NCBI GenBank assembly: GCA_003662205.1
Contig: QMXQ01000023.1
Span: 1 to 12,694, forward strand
DNA: 12,694 nucleotides
Direction: 5' to 3'
Source of the DNA: Candidatus Bathyarchaeota archaeon
Lineage (GTDB): Archaea > Thermoproteota > Bathyarchaeia > TCS64
Both the position numbers and the translations under genes were made by a program. The notes beneath the pieces were generated by a model, which worked only from the letters and a program-made list of their open reading frames with translations, did not search any database and was not told the origin of the DNA. Positions 7,258-12,694 of the stretch are shown piece by piece. Position 1 is the first letter of the stretch; every line of letters starts with the position of its first letter.

Positions 7258-9134
7258 CAGCCCTCCGCCTCCTGCCCCAGCACCAGGGCCTGGGACTCTA
7301 TGAGCCTGCGGTATATCTCGCTTGAAGCCAGGAGGTCGCCGTGCTTCCCCACGGCGGCGATCCTCCCCCCGTCCATGACGACGACCCTGTCGGCGGCCTC
7401 GCAGGTCGAGGCCCTCTGGGTGATGATGAGGGCGGTCCGCCCCTCGAGCAGGGCGTCGATGGCCTTCCTGATGAGCACCTCCGTCTCCGCGTCCACGTTT
7501 GACGTCGAGTCGTCCAGGATGAGTATGGCCGGGTCCGTGAGGAGGGTGCGGGCGATGGTGATCCGCTGCCTCTGGCCGCCCGACAGCGTCAGCCCCCTCT
7601 CGCCTACGACCGTATCGTAGCCCATGGGCAGCGACTCGATGAAGTCGTGGATCTGCGCCGCCTTTGCCACCCGTATGATTTCCTCGTCCGTCGCGTCCGG
7701 CTTGCCGAAGGCGATGTTCTCCCTGACGGTCATCGAGAAGACGAAGACGTCCTGAAGCACGATGCCGATCTGGCTCCTCAGCGACCTGAGGGAGACGTCG
7801 CGGACATCGTACCCATCGACCAGGACCCTGCCCTTGGAGACGTCGTAGAAGCGGGGCACCAGCTCGGCGAGGGTGGTCTTACCCGAGCCCACGAACCCCA
7901 TGAGGGCGACCTTCTCCCCCGGCCGGATGCTCAGGGAGACGTCCCTCAGCGTCTCCTCGGTGCCCTCGTAGGCGAAGGAGACGTTCTCGAACTCGATGGC
8001 CCCCCTGAGCCGGGGCAGTTCGATCGGGTTCTCCGCCTCGGGGACGTCCGCGCCCAGGTCCATGATCTCGAAGACGCGCCTGGCGCTGGCGATGGCGTCC
8101 TGATAGAACTCGATGAGCCGGGCGAACATCCGCATGGGGCCGACGAGCTGGGTGAAGTAGGTGGCGAAGAGGATCATCTCGCCGATGGTGAGGCTCCCCC
8201 TCAGCACCCTCAGCCCGCCGTAGACGATGATCAGCGCGACGCCGACGGCGACCATCGCCGAGGACGAGGGCCTGTACAGGGCCTGTATGGACGAGGCCTT
8301 CAGGGTCGCGCCGAGGTACTCGCGGTTCTCGACGTTGAACCGCTCCAGGAAGACCTCCTCCTGTCCGAAGGCCTTGATCAGCTTGTGGGCGACGATCCCC
8401 TCGACCAGCACCGAGTTGAGCGCTCCGAACCGGTTCTTGCTCCGCCGCAGGTGGGGCCTCACCCCGCTGGAGTAGAGCCTCGTGGTGAGGAAGATGAAGG
8501 GGAGCGGCACGCAGCAGATGGCGGTGAGGGAGACGTCGAACTGGAGGAGGATGTAGATGGTGAGCAGGAACTGCATCCCGTGCCGGAAGATCTCGCGCAC
8601 GGTCTCGGCGTAGAACAGGTCGATGGCCCCCATGTCGCTCGTGATGCGGCTGATGATCTGACCCGTCAGAACCCTGTCCAGGTAGCTGAAGGACTTGTTG
8701 ATCAGGCTGCGGTAGAAGTCCCGCCGCATGACGCGCAGGATGCGCTGCGACAGGGTCGCCCGCATGGTGATGTGGACGACGGCGAAGGCCCCCCTCACGA
8801 CGGCGAGAACCACGATGAGGGAGCAGAGGACGACGAGCAGGCCGATCCCGTCGCTGACGCCCGTCCAGCCCTTCAGCAGCTCCAGGAACCAGTTGGTCTG
8901 GCCAGGGGAGACGGGGACGAGGACGTAGTCGATGATCAGCATCACGAGCAGCGGCGAGACCAGCGAGAACAGGGCCTGCCGACCGAGCGCCGTCGCGAGG
9001 ATGGCGGCGAAGATGTGGAGGAACGGCCGCATGTACCCCAGCAGACGCTTGGTGAGCTCCCAGCTCGAAGGGTTATAGTCCGCCTCCACGCCCCCTCGCC
9101 CCACCGGATCAGCGGACAATATTGTGTAGAACAT
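7257..9134 (-). CDS. ABC exporter half-transporter with degenerate ATPase site (heterodimer subunit)
   Basis: This 625-residue protein is the first gene of the operon. The membrane domain spans about 30-345 and the nucleotide-binding domain about 375-610. Walker A is GFVGSGKT at 413-420, Q-loop Gln461 and signature LSGGQ at 517-521 are canonical. The Walker B ends in Asp-Asp (541-542) where Glu is needed for hydrolysis, and the H-loop His is Gln573. These two losses mark the half that carries the degenerate ATP site in heterodimeric exporters; the partner's altered LSYGQ signature completes that site. ATG 9134 lies about 22 bp downstream of a minus-strand TATA box and should be leaderless. 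It is divergent from the PadR-type regulator with only 30 bp between start codons. Confidence 0.93.
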   Translation of the reverse strand: MFYTILSADPVGRGGVEADYNPSSWELTKRLLGYMRPFLHIFAAILATALGRQALFSLVSPLLVMLIIDYVLVPVSPGQTNWFLELLKGWTGVSDGIGLLVVLCSLIVVLAVVRGAFAVVHITMRATLSQRILRVMRRDFYRSLINKSFSYLDRVLTGQIISRITSDMGAIDLFYAETVREIFRHGMQFLLTIYILLQFDVSLTAICCVPLPFIFLTTRLYSSGVRPHLRRSKNRFGALNSVLVEGIVAHKLIKAFGQEEVFLERFNVENREYLGATLKASSIQALYRPSSSAMVAVGVALIIVYGGLRVLRGSLTIGEMILFATYFTQLVGPMRMFARLIEFYQDAIASARRVFEIMDLGADVPEAENPIELPRLRGAIEFENVSFAYEGTEETLRDVSLSIRPGEKVALMGFVGSGKTTLAELVPRFYDVSKGRVLVDGYDVRDVSLRSLRSQIGIVLQDVFVFSMTVRENIAFGKPDATDEEIIRVAKAAQIHDFIESLPMGYDTVVGERGLTLSGGQRQRITIARTLLTDPAILILDDSTSNVDAETEVLIRKAIDALLEGRTALIITQRASTCEAADRVVVMDGGRIAAVGKHGDLLASSEIYRRLIESQALVLGQEAEG

Positions 9135-9148
9135 CTATATATATAGAT
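9133..9148. promoter_or_regulatory. 16-bp perfect palindrome ATCTATATATATAGAT; TATA box of the padR-type gene and candidate PadR operator
   Basis: This is a self-complementary AT sequence that overlaps the first bases of the ABC gene start codon (9134-9132). Its centre is about 25 bp before the GTG at 9165, where a TATA box for a leaderless padR transcript should be. The symmetry also fits a dimeric PadR protein. One element could thus act as promoter for the regulator and as a roadblock for the ABC operon. Confidence 0.55.
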
Positions 9149-9150
9149 AA

Positions 9151-9163
9151 GTTACATATACCC
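9151..9163 (-). promoter_or_regulatory. TATA box of the ABC/MFS efflux operon
   Basis: On the minus strand this reads GGGTATATGTAAC. The TATATGTAA core is centred 22 bp before ATG 9134, predicting transcription from or next to the start codon. It lies just before the presumed start of the divergent padR-type transcript. Confidence 0.5.
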
Positions 9164-9172
9164 GGTGACCGG
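9162..9172. promoter_or_regulatory. Odd-centred palindrome CCGGT-g-ACCGG over the padR-type start codon
   Basis: Perfect 5-base arms flank a single G, and the GTG start (9165-9167) lies inside. It may be a second operator or chance in GC-rich DNA. Confidence 0.3.
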
Positions 9173-9743
9173 CGTGCACAGCTTTTTCCCGAGGGGGAGT
9201 CATGTGAGCCCCGTCCAGATGTGGATACTGCTCATCCTGTCCGAGGGGCCCAACTACGGCTACAAGGTGATCCAGAGGCTGGAGGCGATGTTCGCGGGCT
9301 ACTGGAGGCCGAAGGCGGGGACGATCTACCCCGCCCTGGAGAAGCTGAGCCGGGGCGGATACATCTCGGGGAAGGTCGAGCACCGCGCGGACGGGCCCGA
9401 CCGCAGATACTACACGATAACGGAGAAGGGGGAGCAGGCTCTGAGGAGCGGCATCAGGCGGTGGAGCCGGCTGATGGAATACCTTGAGGTCTACGGCGAG
9501 AGGCACAGGGCGATACGCAGATTCAGGGACCAGCTCGACAGGGAGCGGCTGGGCGAGCTGTTCACACGGCTGGGAGCCTCCTTCAAGCGGGGCACCTTCG
9601 ACCTCTCGGAGGCGATCCCCTCCCTCCAGCCCGAGACCATCGAACTCGCCGAGCCCCTCAAGGTCAAATTCCTGTACGCCCACGAGAACGGGGGCCTGGA
9701 GATAGAGATCGAGGTGGAATGGTCCCCGACTAACAGCACCTAA
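9165..9743 (+). CDS. PadR family transcriptional regulator
   Basis: This 192-residue protein has an N-terminal winged helix typical of PadR: VSPVQMWILLILSEGP and NYGYKVIQRLE (14-40), then W47, PKAGTIYPALEKL (49-61) as recognition helix region, and the wing RYYTITEKGEQAL (81-93). The C-terminal part (about 100-192) is longer than in small PadR proteins, with an Arg-rich amphipathic stretch likely used for dimer formation and a final strand-rich region of unknown role. PadR proteins usually repress a neighbouring exporter until a ligand binds; here the target should be the divergent ABC/MFS operon and itself. GTG 9165 fits leaderless transcription from the TATA element at 9133-9148. GTG 9204, preceded by GGGGGAG, is an alternative start that would drop 13 residues. 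It ends in TAA. Confidence 0.9.
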   Translation: MTGVHSFFPRGSHVSPVQMWILLILSEGPNYGYKVIQRLEAMFAGYWRPKAGTIYPALEKLSRGGYISGKVEHRADGPDRRYYTITEKGEQALRSGIRRWSRLMEYLEVYGERHRAIRRFRDQLDRERLGELFTRLGASFKRGTFDLSEAIPSLQPETIELAEPLKVKFLYAHENGGLEIEIEVEWSPTNST

Positions 9744-9819
9744 CTCCTCGCCATGGCCATCCTAAAACGGGAAAACACCTGGATGGCGGATTCGGCTAGA
9801 CCATAGCCTCGTCGCACAC

Positions 9820-9833
9820 GAAATTTTAAATAG
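9820..9833 (+). promoter_or_regulatory. TATA box of the small membrane protein gene
   Basis: TTTTAAATAG, preceded by GAAA as a possible BRE, is a near-consensus archaeal TATA box. It predicts a start near 9853-9856 and a leader of about 18-30 bases. Confidence 0.55.
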
Positions 9834-9840
9834 CTTTGCG

Positions 9841-9856
9841 TCTCACAAGGGTGAGA
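9841..9856. promoter_or_regulatory. Inverted repeat TCTCAC-aagg-GTGAGA at the predicted transcription start
   Basis: Perfect 6-base arms around a 4-base loop lie directly downstream of the TATA box, where a repressor would block initiation. If it is transcribed it could also form a small hairpin at the 5' end of the message. Confidence 0.45.
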
Positions 9857-9872
9857 GAAGCGTAGGGGGCGG

Positions 9873-10073
9873 TTGAAAAACGTCATGGCTTGGACTCGTC
9901 TCGGCTTCGCCCTGTACCTGTGCGCCATCGTCAACTTCTTATACGCCTTCTACAGCCTGACCCAGCTGAACATCATTAACACCGTAATCTCTACTACCAC
10001 ATACCTTCTTCTGATATACGCCGTCGCAATAATAGAGGAAGAATCAGAGCAACCTCCAGCAAAGGCTGACTAG
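9873..10073 (+). CDS. Small two-helix membrane protein, unknown function
   Basis: This is a 66-residue protein from TTG 9873, or 62 residues from ATG 9885. I do not recognise it. It has a positively charged N-terminus (Lys, Arg), one hydrophobic helix in about 11-30 rich in aromatic residues (LYLCAIVNFLYAFY), a second in about 36-54 (TVISTTTYLLLIYAVAII), and an acidic, then Pro/Lys tail outside the helices. This predicts both ends in the cytoplasm. GGGGGCGG directly precedes the TTG, while the ATG has no close ribosome site. A strong TATA box and an inverted repeat lie upstream, which supports a real gene. Codons are more AT-rich than in the neighbours, especially in the second half. It ends in TAG. 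A lineage-specific small protein is the best reading. Confidence 0.6.
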   Translation: MKNVMAWTRLGFALYLCAIVNFLYAFYSLTQLNIINTVISTTTYLLLIYAVAIIEEESEQPPAKAD

Positions 10074-10465
10074 ACATTCCAACTTTTCTCCATCTCCAAA
10101 AGCCGATACCGCTTTTCTACCCGTATGATACCACCACCAAAAGGCATCAAAAACGAACTAGGGTCGACGCCGATATCACCCTCGCCATAAATGAAAAATG
10201 CCCAAGTCAGGGTCTAAGCCTTGAACACTTGTTCGACCCATCGGGACAACGTCTTTACCGCCCACCGATCTTCCGCCGTTTTGATCAGCGAGCTCGTCGT
10301 TCCGATGCAACGTGTTCTTAGCGTGCTCCCCTGCTTGGGCAGTATATAGAGTCCATACCGGTCTATATCAACGTTTTGTTGCAGGAAAACAGGCGGATGC
10401 GCCTAGGAAAGCCTCCCCCACGTCCAAAAATTGTAATGGATCAGTGAAAAATATCTCAAATCCAT
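10070..10465 (-). pseudogene. Possible decayed gene: 132-codon frame broken only by two TAG codons
   Basis: From ATG 10465 the minus frame reads 20 codons to a TAG (10405-10403), 62 codons to a second TAG (10216-10214), 47 more codons, and a final TAG (10072-10070). There is no TAA or TGA in between. The middle part has protein-like composition, for example DIDRYGLYILPKQGS and KTAEDRWAVKTLSRWVEQ, and about 60% of its codons end in G or C. I recognise no family. The readings are a gene dead by nonsense mutations, a chance open frame, or read-through of TAG. TAG ends four other genes in the window, so wholesale read-through is unlikely. The plus strand is also largely open here, which weakens the case. 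Confidence 0.25.
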
Positions 10466-10539
10466 GGGACTATAACAAGTATTATGGGACAAAAGTGCAA
10501 CAGGCGCCTCTCCCCCCGCCTTGGATTAGCTGATCCGGA
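10074..10539. other. 466-bp AT-richer stretch without a convincing gene
   Basis: Base composition is visibly less GC-rich than in the flanking transporter genes. Besides the TAG-broken minus frame it holds an inverted repeat ATATAGA/TCTATAT at 10344-10350 and 10362-10368, a direct repeat ATGGGAC spaced 20 bp (10464-10470, 10484-10490), and a 12-bp palindrome TGATCCGGATCA (10531-10542) that includes the stop codon of the next gene. I see no tRNA, no IS ends and no clear promoter-gene pair. Confidence 0.5.
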
Positions 10540-11772
10540 TCACTCGGCATCTCGCCGCTGAGGGGTTATCCATTTCTCTCTGGGGGGCTCCTTCAGGGCG
10601 AGGATGAGGGCGCCGGATATCATGAGGCAGATCAGGTGGACGGCGAGAGGCGCCGCGAAGCCGAGGGAGGCGTAGAGGGCGCCCCCGATCCAGGGGGCGG
10701 GGATGCTGACCAGTCGGGAGTAGGAGTCGAGCTTGCCCATGACGGTGGAGAGGCTCCTGGACGGGACCTTCTCCGCGACGAGGGCCATCCAGGCCGGTAT
10801 CAAGAGGGCCGGGTCGAGGGCGCTGGTGACCTCGAAGAGGAGGAACATCGGGAAGCTCCGGGAGGCGATGAACCCCAGGGCGGTGACCACTGCCATCGCC
10901 CAGGACGCCATCAGGAGGGGGCGGCGTCCGAACCGGTCCGAGAGCCGCCCGATGGGGATGGAGGCGACGCCCCAGGTGAGGGTGAAGACCGTGGAGAGCA
11001 GCCCGAGCTGGAAGGTGGTGAACCCGTACCTGTCGGTGAGGAGGCCGTAGAGGAGGGAGTAGCCGATGCCATACGCGACGCCCATCACCACCATGATCAG
11101 GTAGAGGGGGACCGTGCCCGGTTCGGGCCTGAAGAAGCCGATCAGCCTCGAGGCCAGTTCTCCGGGTGCCGAGGCCTCGTCCGGCCGCTCCTCGCGGGTC
11201 TCCTCTATGAAGAGGGCTATGAGGATGAGGCCGAGGATGTCGCCGGCGATGCAGATGTAGAAGATGAGGTGGTAGCCCGCCGCGATGGCGAGGTAGCCCC
11301 CCGCAGACGATGTCAGCGTCGTGGTGATCTGGGAGACCGCCATCAGGGTGCTGAAAGCGGTCGCACGGCGCTGCCTGCCGACGGACTCGGAGATGAGGGC
11401 GCTCCTCGCGGGGTTCCCCTGCATGAAGAGGGCCGAGAAACCGACGAAGAAGGCGAAGGCGACGAGGAAGGGGAAGCTACCCGAGAGGAGCAGGGCCACG
11501 AGGGCCGCCACCCGGCTGGCGTTCGAGACCAGCATGACGGGCTTCCGCCCGAGCCGGTCCGAGAGGGCGCCCCAGGCCATGAGGCCCGCCGCCGAGCTCA
11601 GGTTGATGATGCTCTGGATGACGCCGAGCTCGACGACGCCCACCCCCGTGGAGAGGATATAGGGCTGCCAGACGACGTAGAACATGCCGAAGCCGAGCTG
11701 GGAGAGAAAGGTCTGGACCGCCAGAACCCGGATGTTCCCCTCAAGGGCCAGATTCCTCAGAAGCGCTCCCAT
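10540..11772 (-). CDS. MFS transporter with two intact motif A copies
   Basis: The 410-residue, 12-helix major facilitator protein has motif A at GALSDRLGRK (68-77) and again at GRLSDRFGRR (275-284), the symmetric arrangement of many drug or small-molecule exporters. The central loop at about 189-215 is hydrophilic and acidic (ETREERPDEA). The substrate is unknown; a DHA1-like exporter is the best guess. ATG 11772 lies about 24 bp after a TATA-like element on the minus strand, so the message may be leaderless. The upstream amidohydrolase gene is on the same strand with 94 bases between them, and a palindrome lies in that gap, so the MFS gene probably has its own regulated promoter. It ends in TGA. 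Confidence 0.88.
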   Translation of the reverse strand: MGALLRNLALEGNIRVLAVQTFLSQLGFGMFYVVWQPYILSTGVGVVELGVIQSIINLSSAAGLMAWGALSDRLGRKPVMLVSNASRVAALVALLLSGSFPFLVAFAFFVGFSALFMQGNPARSALISESVGRQRRATAFSTLMAVSQITTTLTSSAGGYLAIAAGYHLIFYICIAGDILGLILIALFIEETREERPDEASAPGELASRLIGFFRPEPGTVPLYLIMVVMGVAYGIGYSLLYGLLTDRYGFTTFQLGLLSTVFTLTWGVASIPIGRLSDRFGRRPLLMASWAMAVVTALGFIASRSFPMFLLFEVTSALDPALLIPAWMALVAEKVPSRSLSTVMGKLDSYSRLVSIPAPWIGGALYASLGFAAPLAVHLICLMISGALILALKEPPREKWITPQRRDAE

Positions 11773-11790
11773 AAAAATCGCGCTCGACCC

Positions 11791-11823
11791 TACTAAAAGA
11801 ACCAGGTTCAGCTATTAAAAGAT
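11791..11823 (-). promoter_or_regulatory. Tandem TATA-like boxes with palindrome GAACC-a-GGTTC, MFS promoter
   Basis: On the minus strand TTTTAATAG (11820-11812) and CTTTTAGTA (11799-11791) flank a perfect odd-centred palindrome at 11799-11809. The second box is placed for transcription from ATG 11772. The palindrome covers the usual BRE position, as expected of a repressor or activator site. The T-runs may also end the amidohydrolase transcript. Confidence 0.45.
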
Positions 11824-11866
11824 GGAAGAAGGCGCGAGGCCTAAGGCGAAGAGGGGCTGCCGGGCG

Positions 11867-12694
11867 TCAGCGACGGTAGACGACCTTGCCATCGATGATG
11901 GTCATCACCGTCTGGACCTCCTTCAGCTCCTCCGGCGGAATGGTCAGCGGGTCCCTGTCGATGACGATGAGGTCGGCCAGCTTCCCCGGCTCTATGCTCC
12001 CCTTGATCTCCTCCTCCCACGCCGCGTAGGCGCCGTCTATGGTGTACGCCCTGATGGCCTCCAGGGGTGTCACCCCTTCCGCCGGGTAGAGGGCGTCGCC
12101 GCTGCTCGTCCTCCGGGTCACCATCCCATAGATGCCGAGCCACGGGTTCGGCGAGCAGACGGGGCAGTCGCTGTGGCCGGGGGCTGGGATGCCCTGGTCG
12201 ATGAGGGTCCTGTGGGGCCACATCCACCGCATGCTCTCCTCCCCCCTGTTCGCCTTGTAGGCGTCGCCGAGGTCGTGGATGAAGCCGGTGGCGGAGGCGT
12301 CTATGACCCCTAGCTCCTTCAGCCGCCTCTGGATGGGCGGCGTCACGTAGCAGCAGTGCTCTATCCTGTGGCGGTGGTCCTCCCGGGGCGCCTCCTTCAG
12401 CGCGGCCTCGATGGCGTCGAGGGCTCTGTCGATGCCCCGGTCGCCGATGCCGTCCAGGCCGACCCTGAGGCCGGCCCTATGCGCCGTCACCACGCGCTTG
12501 GTGATATCCTCCTGATCGTAGAGCAGTATGCCCGTGTTCTCCGGCTCGCCGACGTAGGGCGTGTAGTAGGCGGCGGTCCGGCCGCTCGTGCTCGTGTCGA
12601 AGACCCACTCGATCTCCGTCAGCTTCAGCCACTCGTCGCCGAAGGGGGTCTGTATCCCCGCCGCCACCAGCCCCTCCACGTGGTACTGGATGAG
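11867..12694 (-). CDS. YtcJ-like amidohydrolase, C-terminal part (5' end outside window)
   Basis: The frame is open from the right edge to TGA at 11869-11867 (275 codons); full-length relatives have about 500-550 residues, so the N-terminal half with the HxH metal pair lies outside. Visible marks of the amidohydrolase 3 branch are LDGIGDRGIDRALDAIE, the HRIEHC strand with a metal-ligand His, GHSDCPV with the strand-8 Asp, and the closing IKGSIEPGKLADLIVIDRDPL segment of the beta-sandwich. The family hydrolyses C-N bonds in amides, formamides or cyclic ureas; the substrate is unknown. In most YtcJ proteins the first motif reads HAIGD; here His is Asp (codon 12454-12452). The GTG at 12679 is an internal Val, not a start. 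It is a soluble, metal-dependent enzyme if intact. Confidence 0.88.
   Translation of the reverse strand, partial: LIQYHVEGLVAAGIQTPFGDEWLKLTEIEWVFDTSTSGRTAAYYTPYVGEPENTGILLYDQEDITKRVVTAHRAGLRVGLDGIGDRGIDRALDAIEAALKEAPREDHRHRIEHCCYVTPPIQRRLKELGVIDASATGFIHDLGDAYKANRGEESMRWMWPHRTLIDQGIPAPGHSDCPVCSPNPWLGIYGMVTRRTSSGDALYPAEGVTPLEAIRAYTIDGAYAAWEEEIKGSIEPGKLADLIVIDRDPLTIPPEELKEVQTVMTIIDGKVVYRR

Noticed and set aside
7647..9146. 499-codon open frame on the plus strand
   Set aside because: It is antisense to the first ABC subunit, which has every expected ABC motif. The product is a charged, low-complexity translation without domains.
10225..10245. GTTCGACCC, like part of a tRNA T-arm
   Set aside because: No matching anticodon arm, D-arm or acceptor stem could be laid out around it.
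10070..10317. Plus-strand frame open for about 83 codons opposite the TAG-broken frame
   Set aside because: It has no ATG, only weak internal TTG starts, and no family resemblance. It probably reflects lack of stops in both phases of the same stretch.
10312..10533. 73-codon frame starting with GTG on the plus strand
   Set aside because: It has no ribosome site or well-placed TATA box, no recognisable domain, and overlaps the TAG-broken minus frame. Coding cannot be excluded but I cannot support it.
10636..11796. 386-codon open frame on the plus strand
   Set aside because: It is antisense to the MFS gene at 10540-11772. The product is a Gly/Asp/Glu/Arg repeat-like sequence without hydrophobic core.
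12677..12679. GTG as start codon of the amidohydrolase
   Set aside because: The frame stays open to the window edge and the visible part lacks the N-terminal half of the family, so this codon is an internal valine.
1..12694. Whole-window reassignment of TAG to a sense codon
   Set aside because: TAG ends the MFS genes at 1244, 4109 and 4125 and the small gene at 10073. Reading through would extend these proteins into the opposite strand of neighbouring genes, so TAG works as a stop here.

Overview
The window looks like chromosomal DNA of a high-GC archaeon. Most protein genes have a TATA-like box about 25-35 bp before their start codon, very short or no leaders, archaeal-type GGTGA/GGAGG ribosome sites inside overlapping gene pairs, and T-runs rather than hairpins at the ends. 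GTG starts and dense gene packing fit as well. An uncultivated Thermoproteota lineage (Bathyarchaeia-like) is my guess from overall protein style; nothing here fixes the taxon.

Layout. 1-806 (-) is a serine beta-lactamase-like (class A fold) hydrolase that runs off the left edge. It diverges over 90-100 bp from a small cysteine-rich TIGR04076-type protein (906-1172, +). Next comes an OFA/monocarboxylate-type MFS carrier (1244-2536, -). A 250-bp divergent control region with several inverted repeats follows, then a second MFS carrier (2787-4109, +).

The centre is one unit. A three-gene minus-strand operon, 9134 down to 4125, encodes both halves of a heterodimeric ABC exporter and a DHA1-like MFS efflux carrier, joined by 1-8 base overlaps. 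Its first gene starts 30 bp from a divergent PadR-family regulator (9165-9743, +). This is the layout of a drug- or toxin-responsive efflux locus with a local repressor. The two promoters appear to be interlocked inside those 30 bp.

After padR the base composition becomes more AT-rich (about 9744-10540). This stretch has one small two-helix membrane protein (9873-10073, +) and about 470 bp without a convincing gene. It does contain a 132-codon minus frame broken only by two TAG codons. The right end holds a fourth MFS carrier (10540-11772, -) and the C-terminal part of a YtcJ-like amidohydrolase (11867 to the right edge, -).

The overall theme is transport: four different MFS carriers and one ABC exporter pair in 12.7 kb, plus two hydrolases of small molecules. 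I saw no rRNA, tRNA, CRISPR array, insertion sequence or integrase.
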